Source: Fragum whitleyi
Lineage: Eukaryota > Mollusca > Bivalvia > Cardiida > Cardiidae
NCBI GenBank assembly: GCA_948146395.1
Contig: OX411544.1
Location: 34,988,457 to 35,052,456 of the forward strand
Reading direction: 5' to 3'
Length of the DNA: 64,000 bases
Shown: piece after piece, positions 12,898 through 25,796 of the stretch
Numbering within the stretch: the stretch's first letter is position 1
Layout of the letters: each line of letters opens with the position of its first letter
The notes under the pieces: generated by a model
Seen by the model: the letters and a program-made list of their open reading frames with translations, nothing else
Told to the model about the DNA's origin: nothing
Databases searched by the model: none
Translations under genes and position numbers: made by a program

Positions 12898-14600
12898 CCG
12901 ATAAAGACGAAACCCATCCCTGCAGACGAGAATCGATTACAAGATTTTCAGTAATAAGCTCGTCATATCATGCGCATAATACGATTATGGCAATCTTCGT
13001 AATGAGACATTGTATGCATTGCATTATGAACTCGACATAAGAAACAAGCCTTTGCCCGGTTTTCGCATCAATTTTACTTCTACGTGAAAAGCGGATATTC
13101 GGCTAAATGGACACAAACATCGCATTTTACACTTTCCTGTGTAACCTCTGGGGTAAACGTCCTTTATAAAATTTCTTCTTGCTCCGTAAAATTTCCTTCA
13201 CAAAGGACGTTTTTTCTTGAACTGCATATTCCATATCAGATCTTTAACATGATTTCTTGGTTGTATTCGGACAAAATCGGAAGAATTGCTTTTGCCTAGT
13301 TGTCGTCGTTGACGTTATGCGAAACTTTGGCAGTTATTGATATCACACTATGCAATAAGAATGTGCCGGATGTCTAACTAGGGGGCAAGGACCTAATCTA
13401 TCTTCAAAGCGCATGGTGAAGATTCATGAGCAAACTATGTAAATATACAGACTGGCCAGATGTTTTGCTTTGCGTACATGTGAAATTGTTAGAAATGCCA
13501 CACACAAGCTCATTCAAAGCAATAATATGCTTCCCGGCATGAATGAAATAGGAATATTTTTGTTGGTAAATGGAAAAGTAATAATGGCTCAAAACAACAT
13601 CATTTGCAAATGATATTTCTATTATGTATGCCTGTTTTAATTAATATAACGCAGAGAGCAATAGAAAATGAATAATTTATAATGTTTCTCGGTATATTTT
13701 AGAGTCGTTTTCTTGTAGCTTGCCAAGACAATTGTTTAAAGAGCGATATAAGACTCCCTATTGTATCGAAATTTTGGATTCTTTGCATGTAGAACTTACC
13801 AAACACTAAAATCATCATGGCAATGTCTAAAAGTATTTTCATATCCTTTACTCCAATTCTAATATGGTGCAAAGTCATAATGAAATCTGGAATGACGTTG
13901 TCTTTTTCCAATATTTGGCTTTGATTTTAATAATCATTTCTACAAAGCTAAATTGAATACAGGCTCAAAAGCAAATAGACTCGATGATTCCGTTGTCGTA
14001 AACCATAAAGCTTTTCAGTTTCAAAATTATTCATGTATTTCCTTTTGGGCTGAAGCTCTTATTGGGTACTAAAGTATAAGAAAATCTATGCAGAAAACAT
14101 TCATATTGGGATTTTGACTTGTAACTATGAAATCCATATTATGTTAATTTCCTCTACATAAATTAATATAGAATACAACACCAGCCAATCCACTATACTT
14201 TCAAATCCTCTTTATCATAAACAATTGTATCAATATAAATTAAATAGAAGATGAAAAATACTAGGAAAAGTCTCAGAAACGGATTAGAAAACACGAGTAG
14301 TATTATCAAGATTGGACATCATTCGTATCTAAAAGGCTAGTTTTCTACGAATATGTCATTTCTATTAGCGTACAAAGGAACACCAAATTAAGTTATGGTC
14401 ACGTCTGTGTGTATGGAATAATTGTTTATACATTACAAAGAAAGCTCGGATATTGCTGTAATTGACTCCGACAACGGTCACTAATGGTGGTTGAAATAGT
14501 AATTAGATCGTTACGCTTCTGACTTCAACAATGAACTCTTTCTTTTTCGAGGATTATTTTTATTTTAGATTTGTATCGGCTTGTTTGTATAAAGGTCAAC
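12898..14600. repeat. Duplicated block D1, first copy (partner 29318-31220)
   Basis: Long colinear similarity: 'gacgaaacccatccctgca', 'cgagaatcgattacaagat', 'ggcaatcttcgtaatgag', 'acactttcctgtgtaacct', 'acttaccaaacactaaaatc', 'ggtcacgtctgtgtgt'. Both copies share a TGAGCCTGTG-type MITE remnant at 13390-13517 / 30107-30220, so that element was there before the duplication. The SINE and the palindrome at 29.5-29.8 kb are absent here. Confidence 0.85.
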
Positions 14601-15169
14601 TTAAATAGATATTTAAAACTGACTGAGTGCCAGAAACAATGATAATATTCAGAGGCAATGATAATATTCATAAACAAGTTGCGTAGATCGATCTTTATCG
14701 AATAAGTAAGAAATTGTGGGTTTTTTTTTTTAAAAAAAAGGTAGAAAACATAAAGAATGGTCCCTTATCTAATAATTTAATTACTATTTCCAACATTGCA
14801 AAAATCGTTTTGATGTTTAAACATAAAGCATATATATGTTATACAGCGACCCCCTTTTACATATAAAAATGTTCTTAATAATATAAAAAAAAGTTGAAGG
14901 TAGTTTAAAAAATATTTCATTATGTCACAAATATTAATATATTATAAGAAACAATTTTATAGTAGTACTATATTTATTTAGATACGATGCCTGTTATGAT
15001 ACCTCTATATTTTATCAAAATATCTAGAATATCTTTCTTTACCAAACGTCCACCAAGAGCCGTCTTAACTTAAATTTGACAAATAAGAACTTCAAATAAA
15101 TGGTGTCGATATTATGAAATCAAAATGCAAAAACTCTTAGATACTAGATGTTTTGTAGTTAGGTGGATG

Positions 15170-15880
15170 TCCGGCGTCCTTCGTCTGTCAACATTGACCT
15201 TGTATGTTCTCTAGATGCCACATTTTTTCCTGATAAACCTGAAATTTGGTCAGAATGATTGTCTTTATTAAATCCCGGACGATTTCGAAATTGGGTCTTG
15301 ATTTAAACTCGGACAAGTTGGAAATTGGGTCAACTGGGATCAAAAACTAGGTCACAGGGTAAAATCCTAGAAAAACCTTGTATGCACTTTAGAGCCCACA
15401 TTTTAGCCCGATCAACCCTTTTTTTAGAATGATTGTCTTTATTAAATCTCAAACAAGTTCGACATTGGGTCATCCATGGCCAAAAACTAGGTCATGAGTT
15501 CAAATCTAAGAAAACGTGTATGCACCCCATAGGTCACAATTTTTGCCAGATTAATCTGTGAATTGGTCAGAATAATTGTTTTGATAAAATCTCGGACAAA
15601 TCGAATTTGGGTCAACTAGGGTTGAAAACTAGGCCTTAGGGTCAAATCTTAGAAAAACCTTGCATGCACTTTTGACTGGGGCCTAATCGTAGGAATACCT
15701 TGTATACAGTTTATAGGTCACAGTTTTGCCATATCAACCAGAAATATGGTCAGAATGATTGTCTTGATGAAACCTCAGACGCGTTCAAAATTTTGTGAAC
15801 TATAGTTGAAAACTTGATCACGGGGTCAAATCTTTGAAATTTTTTGTGCCGCAAAGAGATTTCAAGAATTATAATTGGCA
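15170..15880. repeat. Tandem repeat, ~140-180-bp units
   Basis: About 4-5 diverged units. The anchor 'tcagaatgattgtc' (with variants) occurs at about 15250, 15424, 15567 and 15750, each followed by 'ctcggacaa...ttgggtcaac...aaaactaggtca...aatcctagaaaaaccttg'. From general knowledge this is a common bivalve repeat. Non-coding. Confidence 0.8.
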
Positions 15881-16054
15881 AATACTGGTTTGAAGAACAT
15901 TGATATCTGCGACCGCTCCGGTATAATTGCAATTACACAGCCACATTTGGTAAAAAAAGATATTAAAAGAATTATCCTTGTAAATGCTTAACAAAGCTAT
16001 TTAAGATCAAGAAATGAAAAGGAGACAGGCTTTAATTATTCTAAATGTATTAAT

Positions 16055-16138
16055 TCAAATGATTAAATGAGACTTACCTTAGTAAGGTGAAATTTGGTCA
16101 TGATTTCATTCATCACCAAATTCCCTCCAGGCTCACAC
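16055..16138. repeat. 84-bp exact repeat, copy 1
   Basis: Base-for-base identical to 21081-21164, in the same orientation, while the flanks differ at once on both sides. On the minus strand it reads into a consensus splice donor, AAG|GTAAGT, with an open frame before it. Around copy 2 the left flank is partly complementary to the repeat, so a foldback origin is also possible. Confidence 0.9.
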
Positions 16139-16616
16139 AGATTATTCGCGGCACCTGACAGCCATGGGATCTCACATATCGAGGCAAACCACGGTCATGG
16201 GAGGTCATGCTCTTAGAGTTCCCTTACTACAGACATTATTATTAATGACTTTTTGGTTTAATGCTAGTGTTGTGTTCTTTTCATGTAATCGCTGATAGGG
16301 AAAGGAATTAACACTTATTATCAGTGAGAGTGATTTATGGTACGATTAGGGGACCAGGAAGAACCCACTCTAAGAGTTCTTTAAATACTGACATTATTAT
16401 GTTTAAAGGTTTCGTTTACTGAGAATAATGTTCTATTGGATTAATGAAATTGCCAACATTTACCGTCAATAAAACAACAGTTATCAGTAAAAGAGATTTA
16501 GTGACAAATGGATTAAATTGAATCAGAAGTAAGACCGCCAGATCAGGTAGGATCTATTTAGTTCTTTCATTCAAGCAGATATCTGTATCAATATCAAACA
16601 GCCAAGTAACATAAAT

Positions 16617-17210
16617 GTTGGAATAATGAGAAAGATAACACTTCTCACCAACGTTGACGTAGGGTCATTAAGAGGATACAACTTTCGATCCACATATAGT
16701 AAAGATCTCTTGAAACATACCGTTGGAATAATGAAAAGGATAACACTTCTCACCAACGTTGACGTTGGGTCATTAAGAGGATACCTCTTTCGACCCACAT
16801 ATAGTACAGATCTCGAAACATATCGTTGGAATAATGAGATGGATACCACTTCTCACCAACGATGACGTAGGGTAATGGAGAGGATACCACTTTCAACCCA
16901 CGTAGAAATGATGATCTATTGTAATGCAATCGTTGGAATGATGAGACGGATAACACTTCTCACCAACGATGACGTAGGGTCATTGAAAGGATACCACTTT
17001 CAACCCACGTAGAAATGATGATCTATTGTTATGTAATTGTTGGAATGATGAGACGGATAACACTTCTCCCAAACGACGACATAGGGTAATGGAAAGGATT
17101 CTTCTTTCATACCACATGTAAAATAAGGAACGATTGATCTGTAAAACTGTGGGAATGATAAAATATAAAGGTCATGGAAAGGATACCACTTTCTACCTTA
17201 GTATTAACTT
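16617..17210. repeat. Minisatellite, six ~105-bp units
   Basis: Units start at about 16617, 16722, 16825, 16932, 17039 and 17149. Each reads 'gttggaat(a/g)atgag', 'ggataacacttctcaccaac', 'gtagggtcattaagaggata', 'cgacccacatatag'. Open frames spanning it on both strands are by-products of the repeat. Weaker relics continue to about 17450. Confidence 0.9.
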
Positions 17211-17449
17211 GTGATCAGTTTTCTATCATCTGTTGATTTGGGGGAAAACATAACAGCAAAACAAAGCTAACATAGGGTCTTTGGAAAATTTACCATTTTG
17301 GATAGACAGATTGAATTATGATTACTTGTCTCTTTCCTAAGGTAATGCTTAAAGCATGGGTTATTTTCTCCAGTGGTTATTGATTGATTTGTAACCTTTG
17401 GAATCATGGAAAGGATTCATTGTTCACCAACAACAACGCCAGGATAGGC

Positions 17450-20400
17450 GTAAGGTTGAATTTCCAACACGTCTCAGTTATCATTGGTATTGACTTGTTG
17501 TCTAACTATCTGAGTGCTGGGTAACCTTTTTTCAACAATGGATACATTAGGCTATTGAGGCCAACATCTAAGTCCATATTGGACGTTGCACACCAGTCCT
17601 GTTAATAAGCTGAACAGTCGAAAAGATGTATTGCTATTAAAGGATACTAAATTTCTTTCAGTTACCAACATTGTTCAAAGGAAATTTCAATTATGGAGTA
17701 ACGGTTGAATAACTTGAAATGATCAACTTAATCCAAATGGCGTTGGGAAAATCACACTCGTATTTCTCGTAAAAATGGTGAATTGTAATGTATAATGTCG
17801 CGAATTAAGTTCAAACAATATTTCCTTCACTTGTTGATGTAGATAGTTTGTATATGAGTGTACATTTAGTTAAATAGCTGCCTTTAACAACACCAAACAT
17901 GGTCTCACAACCTATTTAAGCTAGTGCTACTATATCAAATTGTTCCAATTTCTTTAAATCATAGGGAAATTTAGAAGCTTTTATACTTTCATACTAGATT
18001 GTTTGACTGCTTAAACATTAAATAAAGGCAAATCACTTAAGTCTAGCCATTGAAGGGAACGGTATTCTCAACTTTGTAACACTAAATAATTTTTCAAGTT
18101 TCAAGATATAGGTTGTTTATCCATATTACACAAATATTATGTAAGATGAGATATTTGTATTGACAGTCATTTCTTTAATAGATATCTATGACACTGACGA
18201 TTTTCTATAATTAGCTGCGGCTGAGCTGGTGGACACAATTTACAGCATCATTAACACGAACATTAAATACATGCATTCTATATCTAAATCATCAAATATA
18301 CAGTGCTGCAGGAAAAATTATATATGCCTTACTAATAGTGCAACTGATTGGTCATTACATTGGAATGACATGGGCATAATTTCTTTGGAAGTTATACACC
18401 TTTAAAGATGCACACAAAACAACTTAACATAAATAATTGTATTTGTAGGAGGATAGGTAATTTAATCAGGTTTTACTATTGCCTGATTACAGATGATATA
18501 TATGTATAGAAAGAGCGAAAGATTCTGTTGAAGCCCTTGAAAGGCCAGCATTAAGTTTGCAGGTGGATAACATCGTATATACTGGTTTTTGAGACGATAC
18601 ACAGACATGTCAAGCATGGCCTTGACCAGATAATTCTGTAGTACATCAAGAGATCTTGACCCCTGCAGATAAGAGGTCATTATTGTGATTGCTAATGAAT
18701 TTGACGTTTTCAGAGGCCCTATTTAGGGACTCTAATTCACTGGAAACTACCTGTATGAAAGACCATTCTTCACTATAATAATAATTGTCATAGCAAAGTA
18801 AGGCTTATAGTGATAAGAATAAACACATGATGATGATATTCAATCATATAACACAAACAACAGATAGTAGTATCTTTGGCTGTGGGGATAATGATGATTT
18901 CATGACAAGGATATTGATAGTATTGATAATGATGAATGATAAATGGTAGCCTACTAGTGACAATTTACGGCAGTGATATAGATGAGACAATGTTCACCTC
19001 CCAACAAGCCTCAACGGCTCAAGTATATACTATCGCAGTGGGGGAAATGGCTAACCTGCTTTACATTCGATAGCCATAAATTTCAGTTCTCTAGGATGGC
19101 ACTATCAAATTTAAGGCAGGCAGTGACAGGTTTACACGAAGGCTTTCCGAAGATAAACTTCAATGACCTCTAGCACACAGTGTAATTAGGCATATCAACC
19201 AGGTCAGCCAGGATATGAAACCCTTATCTAGGGAAGTAATCTTGACCGATGTGAAAACCGTTTTACTCAGAAATTCGGTTTGCATTCTATTGACCACAAC
19301 CTTAAAGTTAGGGATCAGAGTTTTTTCTCATTGCCTCAACTACCAGAGGGGGGTAGAAAATATCGGTAGGGTTCATAGGCAGACCATCTTTGATATTCAC
19401 TAATTTCTCAAAATTGGCAATTGGGGGATGTCTCTAACCCATTCAAAATAAATTGAACAGGCGGTTCTTATGACCCTCACCTGAGCAATAGCCTAACGTC
19501 AAAGGTATTTCTTTAGCTGAAGCCAAGGGACTGGCCTAGAGTGTTGTTGTCTTTTGGAAACGTTCGAAATCTTATGCACTGATGTCCAGCATGGCCTGGC
19601 TACCTCGTCTATGCATCTTGAATGACAGGAAAACTCAGATAATTACATGTACACAACAAATCGACAAATAGCAGATTTTCTCACTCAAAATACGTAAGGC
19701 CGCTCACCTCTCAGAGAAGAGGGGGGGGGGGGGAAGTGAGGGTAAAGTACATCTACACTCCTGGATATGATCCTCATATTGCTTATTCATACTGCTTAAC
19801 TTACTCGACATGTATTTCTTACAGCGGGATTTTGTATATTAAAGATATAAACACATATTGGAAAATTTGAGAACACGCCTTCCCGGGATACATTGATTTG
19901 TACCAAAAATAACAATAATTATTGTATGTGATTAAGATATTGCACACATGTGACATACAGTCAGTGTACAATGGGTTGCCCTTTTACAAGGCGAACGATG
20001 ACGAACAAGGCATGTAGGAATAAGTGCTTTAATTTGTGTGACAATACATCAATAGAGCAACACAGAATCCAGAACGATTACAAGACTATTTGAAATTATT
20101 TATTACACAGTCAGATCATATAGAGTTGACAGCGTCAAACCAGTACTTCAATTAGTTAAACTTTCAGACGGTGTACATTCCTGCATTTACTTTAGTGTCG
20201 AATCAGGCATTTGTTGGAAGTAGTATGACAAATAATGCTACGTTTTGCATTTTCAAATTAGAAAGACACTGTTCCATCATGAGCAGTCAATCATCAAACA
20301 ATGCCAAAAGATATAGGGAAATAATTCTGAAACCTTATGAACTGGAAGTTGAAACAGATTATCGAGCTGTAGCAATTTAATATATATATTACAAATGCGG

Positions 20401-21040
20401 AATAATTACTATTAGTTGCAACCAGGGATCAGTCGGAACCTGGATAGTTTTCCAAGCTACAGTACTCATTTTCATAAAAGAAAAAAAAATGTTTATATAT
20501 GTTTATATTCCTTATAGCCTATATATAGGTCATTTCCTATAATTACTGCAAAGATATTCCTCTTAAAGAGATAATCAAGTATCAAATATGATAAATCAAA
20601 TCGGAATATTCATCCATAAACATGATATTATAGATGGCATTAAATACATAGATGTAATGCTTTGCTTGAAAAACGCAACCTTATTAAACTGCAGTACACT
20701 GAAATATATTTTGATGAAAAAAAAATTATAGTGATAATAATGATAATTAATTAAACGAATGGTTTCGTGTACGGGGACTGGAAAAAATGTTATTGCAAAC
20801 AGCAATGCATTTCTATACCTGAAGAGTAATAATGCTTGATATAATAATACAACGAAATGTTGAGTTATTTGACATAGTAAATATCTATATTGTGTATGAT
20901 ATATCTTTAATATGTATGATATGTGGGCCTTCGTGGATTAAATGTTAGAAATATTGTCTGAGCTTAGGTTTTGGGCACGCTCGTAACTAGGCTTGTTCTG
21001 CATTGCCTACGCAATATTTCAAGAAATTAACTCTGAACTA
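17450..21040. other. Gene-free stretch
   Basis: AT-rich with no supportable gene. A G13 run lies at 19721-19733. Short open frames (for example 18982-19173 and 20171-20380) have no recognisable domain or splice context. Confidence 0.5.
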
Positions 21041-21044
21041 ATCT

Positions 21045-21164
21045 GTGGGGCCTGAGAGGGAATTTATGTGATGGATGAAATCAAATGATTAAATGAGACT
21101 TACCTTAGTAAGGTGAAATTTGGTCATGATTTCATTCATCACCAAATTCCCTCCAGGCTCACAC
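21045..21164. repeat. 84-bp exact repeat, copy 2, with a foldback left arm
   Basis: 21081-21164 is identical to 16055-16138. Just to its left, 'cctgagagggaatt' and 'gtgatggatgaaatca' (21048-21082) are close to the reverse complement of the right part of the repeat, so this copy can fold into a hairpin of roughly 35-bp arms. Copy 1 lacks a comparable left arm. Confidence 0.8.
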
Positions 21165-21529
21165 GCCCACCCACAACCACCCTAAAAATCTAATTTCTTA
21201 CACCTATTGCGTTTCGAAACATACGCTAACATAATGATTATACTCATCCTATCAGTGTAACGTTACACCGCATTTTCCTCACAACATCACGGAATGTAGT
21301 GGCGTGGCGTTTTGATTTTGGGCGCATTTATGGAAATTGTCAATTTCAAATAATTCGGTATAGTCCACGGCCTTTGATAGAAATAAAAAAAAAACAGGTA
21401 TTTACTCGAAAAATACTACCACTATTAAAATATTTATTTATTTATATGGTGATCAATCAACATTTCATTGTTCATTTATACTTAAATGATACATTTAACG
21501 TTTTCACATGATATTTACTTAATGGGAAG

Positions 21530-21780
21530 ATGTGTTATATCTTTAAATATATAATTATCCAATGTGTTAATACATTGCAATTAATTTGAAATATTTCATT
21601 GTATCTTAAATAAAAAGGAAAAAAAAAGAATCGTGAAAAAAGCATATTCATATGACATGCTAAAAGTTGTTGCTATGTGAATAAATAAGTGAATGGATCG
21701 ATTATTAATTGCGTCTGACGTAAGCTTTTAAGTGCAGTGTAGAACGTCAGCCATCAGACAAACTTTCGATGATATAGAGG
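21530..21780. repeat. Duplicated block D3, first copy (partners 31371-31625, 25730-25795)
   Basis: Shares 'catatgacatgctaa', 'gttgctatgtgaa', 'gtgaatggatcgatta', 'attgcgtctgac', 'agcttttaagtgcagtgta' and 'cgatgata' with 31.5 kb. A short third copy precedes the mariner-like element at 25.8 kb. Confidence 0.8.
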
Positions 21781-22487
21781 ATAATCAACCGGTTATGTCT
21801 GATAAGAAAAATGTTTCACGAGAATGCGTTATTAGTCGTTAAAGCTGCTCTTGCACAGATTAGGAAAATGCGAATTTTAATATTTTTCGTAAAATCAATC
21901 GGAATTAACTACCTCATCATGTTGAAGCCTTTAACAAAATAAGATTCAATCAGGTAATGCATCGAAAGAAAGATCGATATATCCGAATTTGGGTTAAATT
22001 CATTCTGAAAAATAAAGTGACTACTAACGCTAAAAAAAAAATTCTTCAATTTCGAGCCAACTATTTTCGCTTGACATTTGGCATGTTTGTCTTATTCAAT
22101 CAAAGATTAAGGTTAAAGTATTTGACAGCTTGAAACTTCATATCAATACAAGCAAAAATGAAATGTTATTCGCGGAAAATAACGATTTTGTAATATATAG
22201 ACTATAAATAGATAGACTGGATCCCTTACTGATCTTGCCACTTCGAAAAGATAAGTTACAAAATTATTGAAATATATTGTTTTTAGTGCCAATGCTTTGG
22301 GCCATTCTTAATAGACTAAAAATTCACACAATTCCAAATCTAAGAACAAGTTTTGAATTTTTTCTATGAAAAACTGTGAAAGAGCAGCTTTAAAAAACGA
22401 GTCCACAAGACGAGTTTTTAAACCGTCTAATAACGTATTCGAGTGAAATATTTTTCATATCAGACATAACCGGTTGATTAATCTATT
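21781..22487. mobile_element. ~700-bp element with long terminal inverted repeats
   Basis: The left end 'aatcaaccggttatgtctga' is the reverse complement of 'tcagacataaccggttgatt' at 22465-22484. The match continues inward through 'gaaaaatgtttcac', 'gcgttattag' and 'taaagctgctctt' (about 70 bp). The right arm is interrupted by a small hairpin, 'aaaaaacgagtc' / 'gacgagttttt' (about 22394-22420), that the left arm lacks. No transposase is visible. The superfamily is unknown. Confidence 0.8.
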
Positions 22488-22524
22488 TATTTAATTGTCT
22501 ACAACTCTATATTTATTCATAACA

Positions 22525-22860
22525 TATATATAATACATTATTAGTGTATTATATGAAAAAAAATATCTAACGAGGTTGGGAGAATTGATCATTGTCGAGG
22601 CTCTGCCGAGACAATTATCAATTCTCACAACCGAGTTAGATATTTTTCAAACAATACACTAAGTATGTAAACTATTTATCTTATAACCTCTATTTGCCTT
22701 CTTTTCGTTGATGTTTTTAACTGAAATGCAAGTTTCTAAAAATAACCGCATTATATAATTGTTCTAGAAATAACTATGTGATATCATAAAAAATATCATA
22801 CGGGTTGTTATCACACGGATATTTGTATAGTGATATGATAATGTATTTTGTCATTTTCAA
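22525..22860 (+). mobile_element. Foldback MITE family A, copy 1
   Basis: A hairpin with ~70-bp arms spans 22525-22672: 'aatatctaacgaggttggga' opposite 'ctcacaaccgagttagatat', apex CGAGGCTCTGCCGAG. It is followed by a conserved tail to about 22860, including 'gcaagtttctaaaaataacc' and 'tatcacacggatatttg'. The same tail follows the copies at 24366 (inverted) and 37405. Confidence 0.85.
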
Positions 22861-22869
22861 TAGTCCTCG

Positions 22870-23560
22870 GCATGTGCGAATTTGGCGTATTGATACCATA
22901 AAAATTTTCGATAATTTCTTGTTGCCATCTTGGATAACCCTCCCAAATTCGGAGAAATATGAAGCCACTTTGAAGTAAAAAAAAATCCCTTCTCCATTTT
23001 AAATCAGCTTAGACTAGGGCTGGATTGAGTTTTTGTCGCTATAACTGCTATGTTATCGGATTATGAGCCTTCGAGAAACGCCTTCGGTGTCACGGAAAAC
23101 AGAAACAGAGGGTGAGGATAGTCATTATTTTATAACCATTTTCATTTAGTTTTTGTTTTCCTGGCTCATTTTGATTAACAAATTCTTTCGATAATCTGTG
23201 ATTAGAAGCTTTAGTTGTGGATTCAGAAGGTAGGGGGTGTTTCAATAAACACCCAGTCAGTAGCCTAATGATTTATTTTGGTATGGATATTTAATAATAA
23301 TACATATTAATGAGACCCCTCCACTTGTAATTTAATCCCTATATGCATTTACATGTATCTTGAATTTAGCACATTCCTGAATTATTCGTTCTAAACTGAT
23401 TGAAACTACATACAACGTTCATTTATATAATTGCCGATATCTAAGATGTGCTTGAGAGTTTGAAATAAACGATAGTTAGAAACACACTAAATGACTCTGA
23501 AATCGGACTAGGTTTAATTTCTGGGAACAAACAAAAAATGCCACACCTCGATAAAATTTT
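22870..23560. other. Gene-free stretch
   Basis: Nothing supportable was seen. Sequence is AT-rich and unique within the window by eye. Confidence 0.45.
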
Positions 23561-23569
23561 GCCTCCCTT

Positions 23570-25020
23570 TACAGTATTTTCAAATATAATGGAGAGGTAA
23601 AGCGTTTCCCTATCTATTCATCCGTTCATTGATAGTACCTTGTTTTATGGATAAATTCATTCGATTCTCTTAGATTTGCAGAGAAAAAAAGTACTTTCTC
23701 TTCTAATTCTGTAAATTATGTCGAGTTATATGGGATAAAGGGTTTTACGAAAATGATTCTAATGACCTCATTTCACAAACAATTAAAAATATTTCACTCG
23801 ATTTTTTTCAAAAATACACACAAGAATTTACCATTTTGATGGTAATTTAATTTTTTATCGAGCAACATAGAAAGGGCGTCGGTCGTTTATTGACAAGGCA
23901 AAAATAGCCTCTTTTTAGAAAAATCTACATGAAATCCAACACGAGGCCAATAAATGTTGAATAGTATTTATTCAAGTGTTACTCCATTTGGATTAAGGAA
24001 CCAATCAGGTCTTGTACATGTAGCAACAAGACTTAAGAGAGATTGGACCTTACATTAGCCTTTGATGTTGTTGTCATTGTTATTTATATTGTCATTGCGA
24101 ACAATTGTCATTTTCGGATATCTATGGTATTTAAAAGGTATTCGCCTGAAACTGCAAATATATGTTCAATTTTAAATGAATATCCTATATTACCATGGGG
24201 TATAAATCTGAGGGAATGTTTATTCAAATAATGCACCCTTTAATGTTTCATACACTGTTTAGTACTCAACGGTCAAGCTTAGGTATTCGCATTTTGTGTT
24301 CTTGATCACCTCTGTAACATTTCCCTGGACCTTTGCGCAACATTAAATACCTTATTATCTTATTACTATACACATATCCGTGTGATAACATAGCATATGA
24401 TATTTTTATGATATCACATGGATATTTTTAGAACAATGACATAATGCGGTTATTTGAAGAAACTTATCTTTCTGTTCGGAACATCGACAAAAACAAGGCA
24501 AATAGAGGCTATAAGATAAGCATATTACGTATTCAGTGTATTATATGAAAAAATATCTACTCGGTTGTGGGAATTGATGATTGTCTCGATAGAGCATCGA
24601 CAATAATCAATTTCTCCAACCTCGTTAGATATTCTTTTCATACAAAACACTTAGTACGTATTATGTATATATAAGAACTGTAAAGAAAAATGAAGAAAAC
24701 GTGGTTCGAATGAATGTTAACTGGGGTTCAGTCAAAAACAAAAATATACGGAAAGGTAGAGTGAACTTTATAGACATAGAAAATGAGTTTGAAAACTTCG
24801 ACTCTCCGCGCAATCTGATAAGGGTTGACACATTACTCACAACCCTTGTTGTCCCGAATTCCCCTAATAGTTACCAAGGACATGAACAAAACATCAATGG
24901 GTCAGAGGCTCTAATTCTTTGTTGGCCTCTTATAGTACATGCTATATTTGAATCTTGAATTTGTTATCGTTAAAATGCTTAATCTGCTTATAGACGAAAA
25001 CTATCATTTGAATAACTGTC
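23570..25020. repeat. Duplicated block D2, second copy
   Basis: Partner of 9560-11260, in the same orientation. It is interrupted by the family A foldback element (24366-24669) and ends where repeat F begins. The last shared words ('ctgcttatagacgaaaac') are at about 24984. Confidence 0.75.
24366..24669 (-). mobile_element. Foldback MITE family A, copy 2 (inverted)
   Basis: Reverse-complement arrangement of the 22.5-kb copy: the tail first ('atccgtgtgataacatag...ataatgcggttattt'), then the hairpin 24523-24669 with 'aatatctactcggttgtggg' and 'ccaacctcgttagatat'. The apex is partly rearranged (GTCTCGATAGAGCATCGAC). Confidence 0.85.
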
Positions 25021-25437
25021 TTTCTTTAATGCTTTTCGGTGGTTTATCGAGAAATAACGGTAGATTATCACTTGATAATCACACCGCAAAAGCAGTAAGA
25101 TTATCAAAAACTTATACCCTACTTTTGTGCATTTCATCCTATCTGACGTCATCTATGCGGGGCGAAATAAGTGACGTCACAATGAACGTTGCATAGCAAT
25201 CACGTGCAAAATGACGCGCTTTACGAAAATATGTCCTAGATATTTCACATTTTGTCTCCTTTTTGCAGTAAAGAAATAGAATAATCGTTTGTTTTTCGAG
25301 TAAGATCGATAAATATTTCATTTCGTGAACAACAAAATCGATACTTTCACTCGTGGCTCTGCCACTCGTGAAAATATAGCTTTTGACGTTCACTCAATGA
25401 AATATAAATCATCAAACTGAAACAAACGATTATCCTC
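25020..25437. repeat. Repeat F, uninterrupted copy
   Basis: Matches 45434-45475 plus 50632-51005, the two flanks of LINE A. Shared words run 'ctttaatgcttttcg', 'ggtttatcgagaaataacgg', then 'cttgataatc', 'caaaaacttatacc', 'cctatctgacgtcatctatg', 'aacgttgcatagcaatcacg'. Its 3' part is a family B foldback hairpin (25279-25437). This copy is the empty site for the LINE A insertion. Confidence 0.9.
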
Positions 25438-25457
25438 TATTTTTTTTATTGCATTTT

Positions 25458-25625
25458 TGTAGATTATCGAGAAATAGAGGTAGATTATTATATAATAATA
25501 TTTCATTTCGGGAATTAAAAAAGTGTTTACACGCGTGACCTCACCACATGTGAAAATATAGCTTTTGTTGTTCACTCTATGGAAATATAAACCGATTTTA
25601 AAATGAAACTAACGATTATAATCTA
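25458..25625. mobile_element. Foldback family B, second adjacent copy
   Basis: A degenerate copy of the hairpin at 25279: 'aatatttcatttcggga', 'gaaaatatagcttttgttgt', 'actaacgattata'. The apex reads CGTGACCTCACCACATG and is less regular than in the other copies. Confidence 0.65.
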
Positions 25626-25796
25626 TATACACTAATGGTGCAGAAAATTACTATATTGTCAGTCGAAGAAAATATCAAATGCGAGTGATTCAATGTGTTG
25701 CCAAGTAAAGATGTCAGAATCAAGGAATTGCGTAGCCCAAGCTTTTAAGCCCAGTGTATAGGTTGACCCAGGAAGATGTTCGATCATAGATAAATA

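Noticed and set aside
16571..16956. Open frames of 68-92 codons on both strands
   Set aside because: They are produced by the minisatellite and translate as repeats.
16617..17210. CRISPR-like array
   Set aside because: Whole ~105-bp units are similar from end to end, with no unique spacers; it is a minisatellite in animal DNA.
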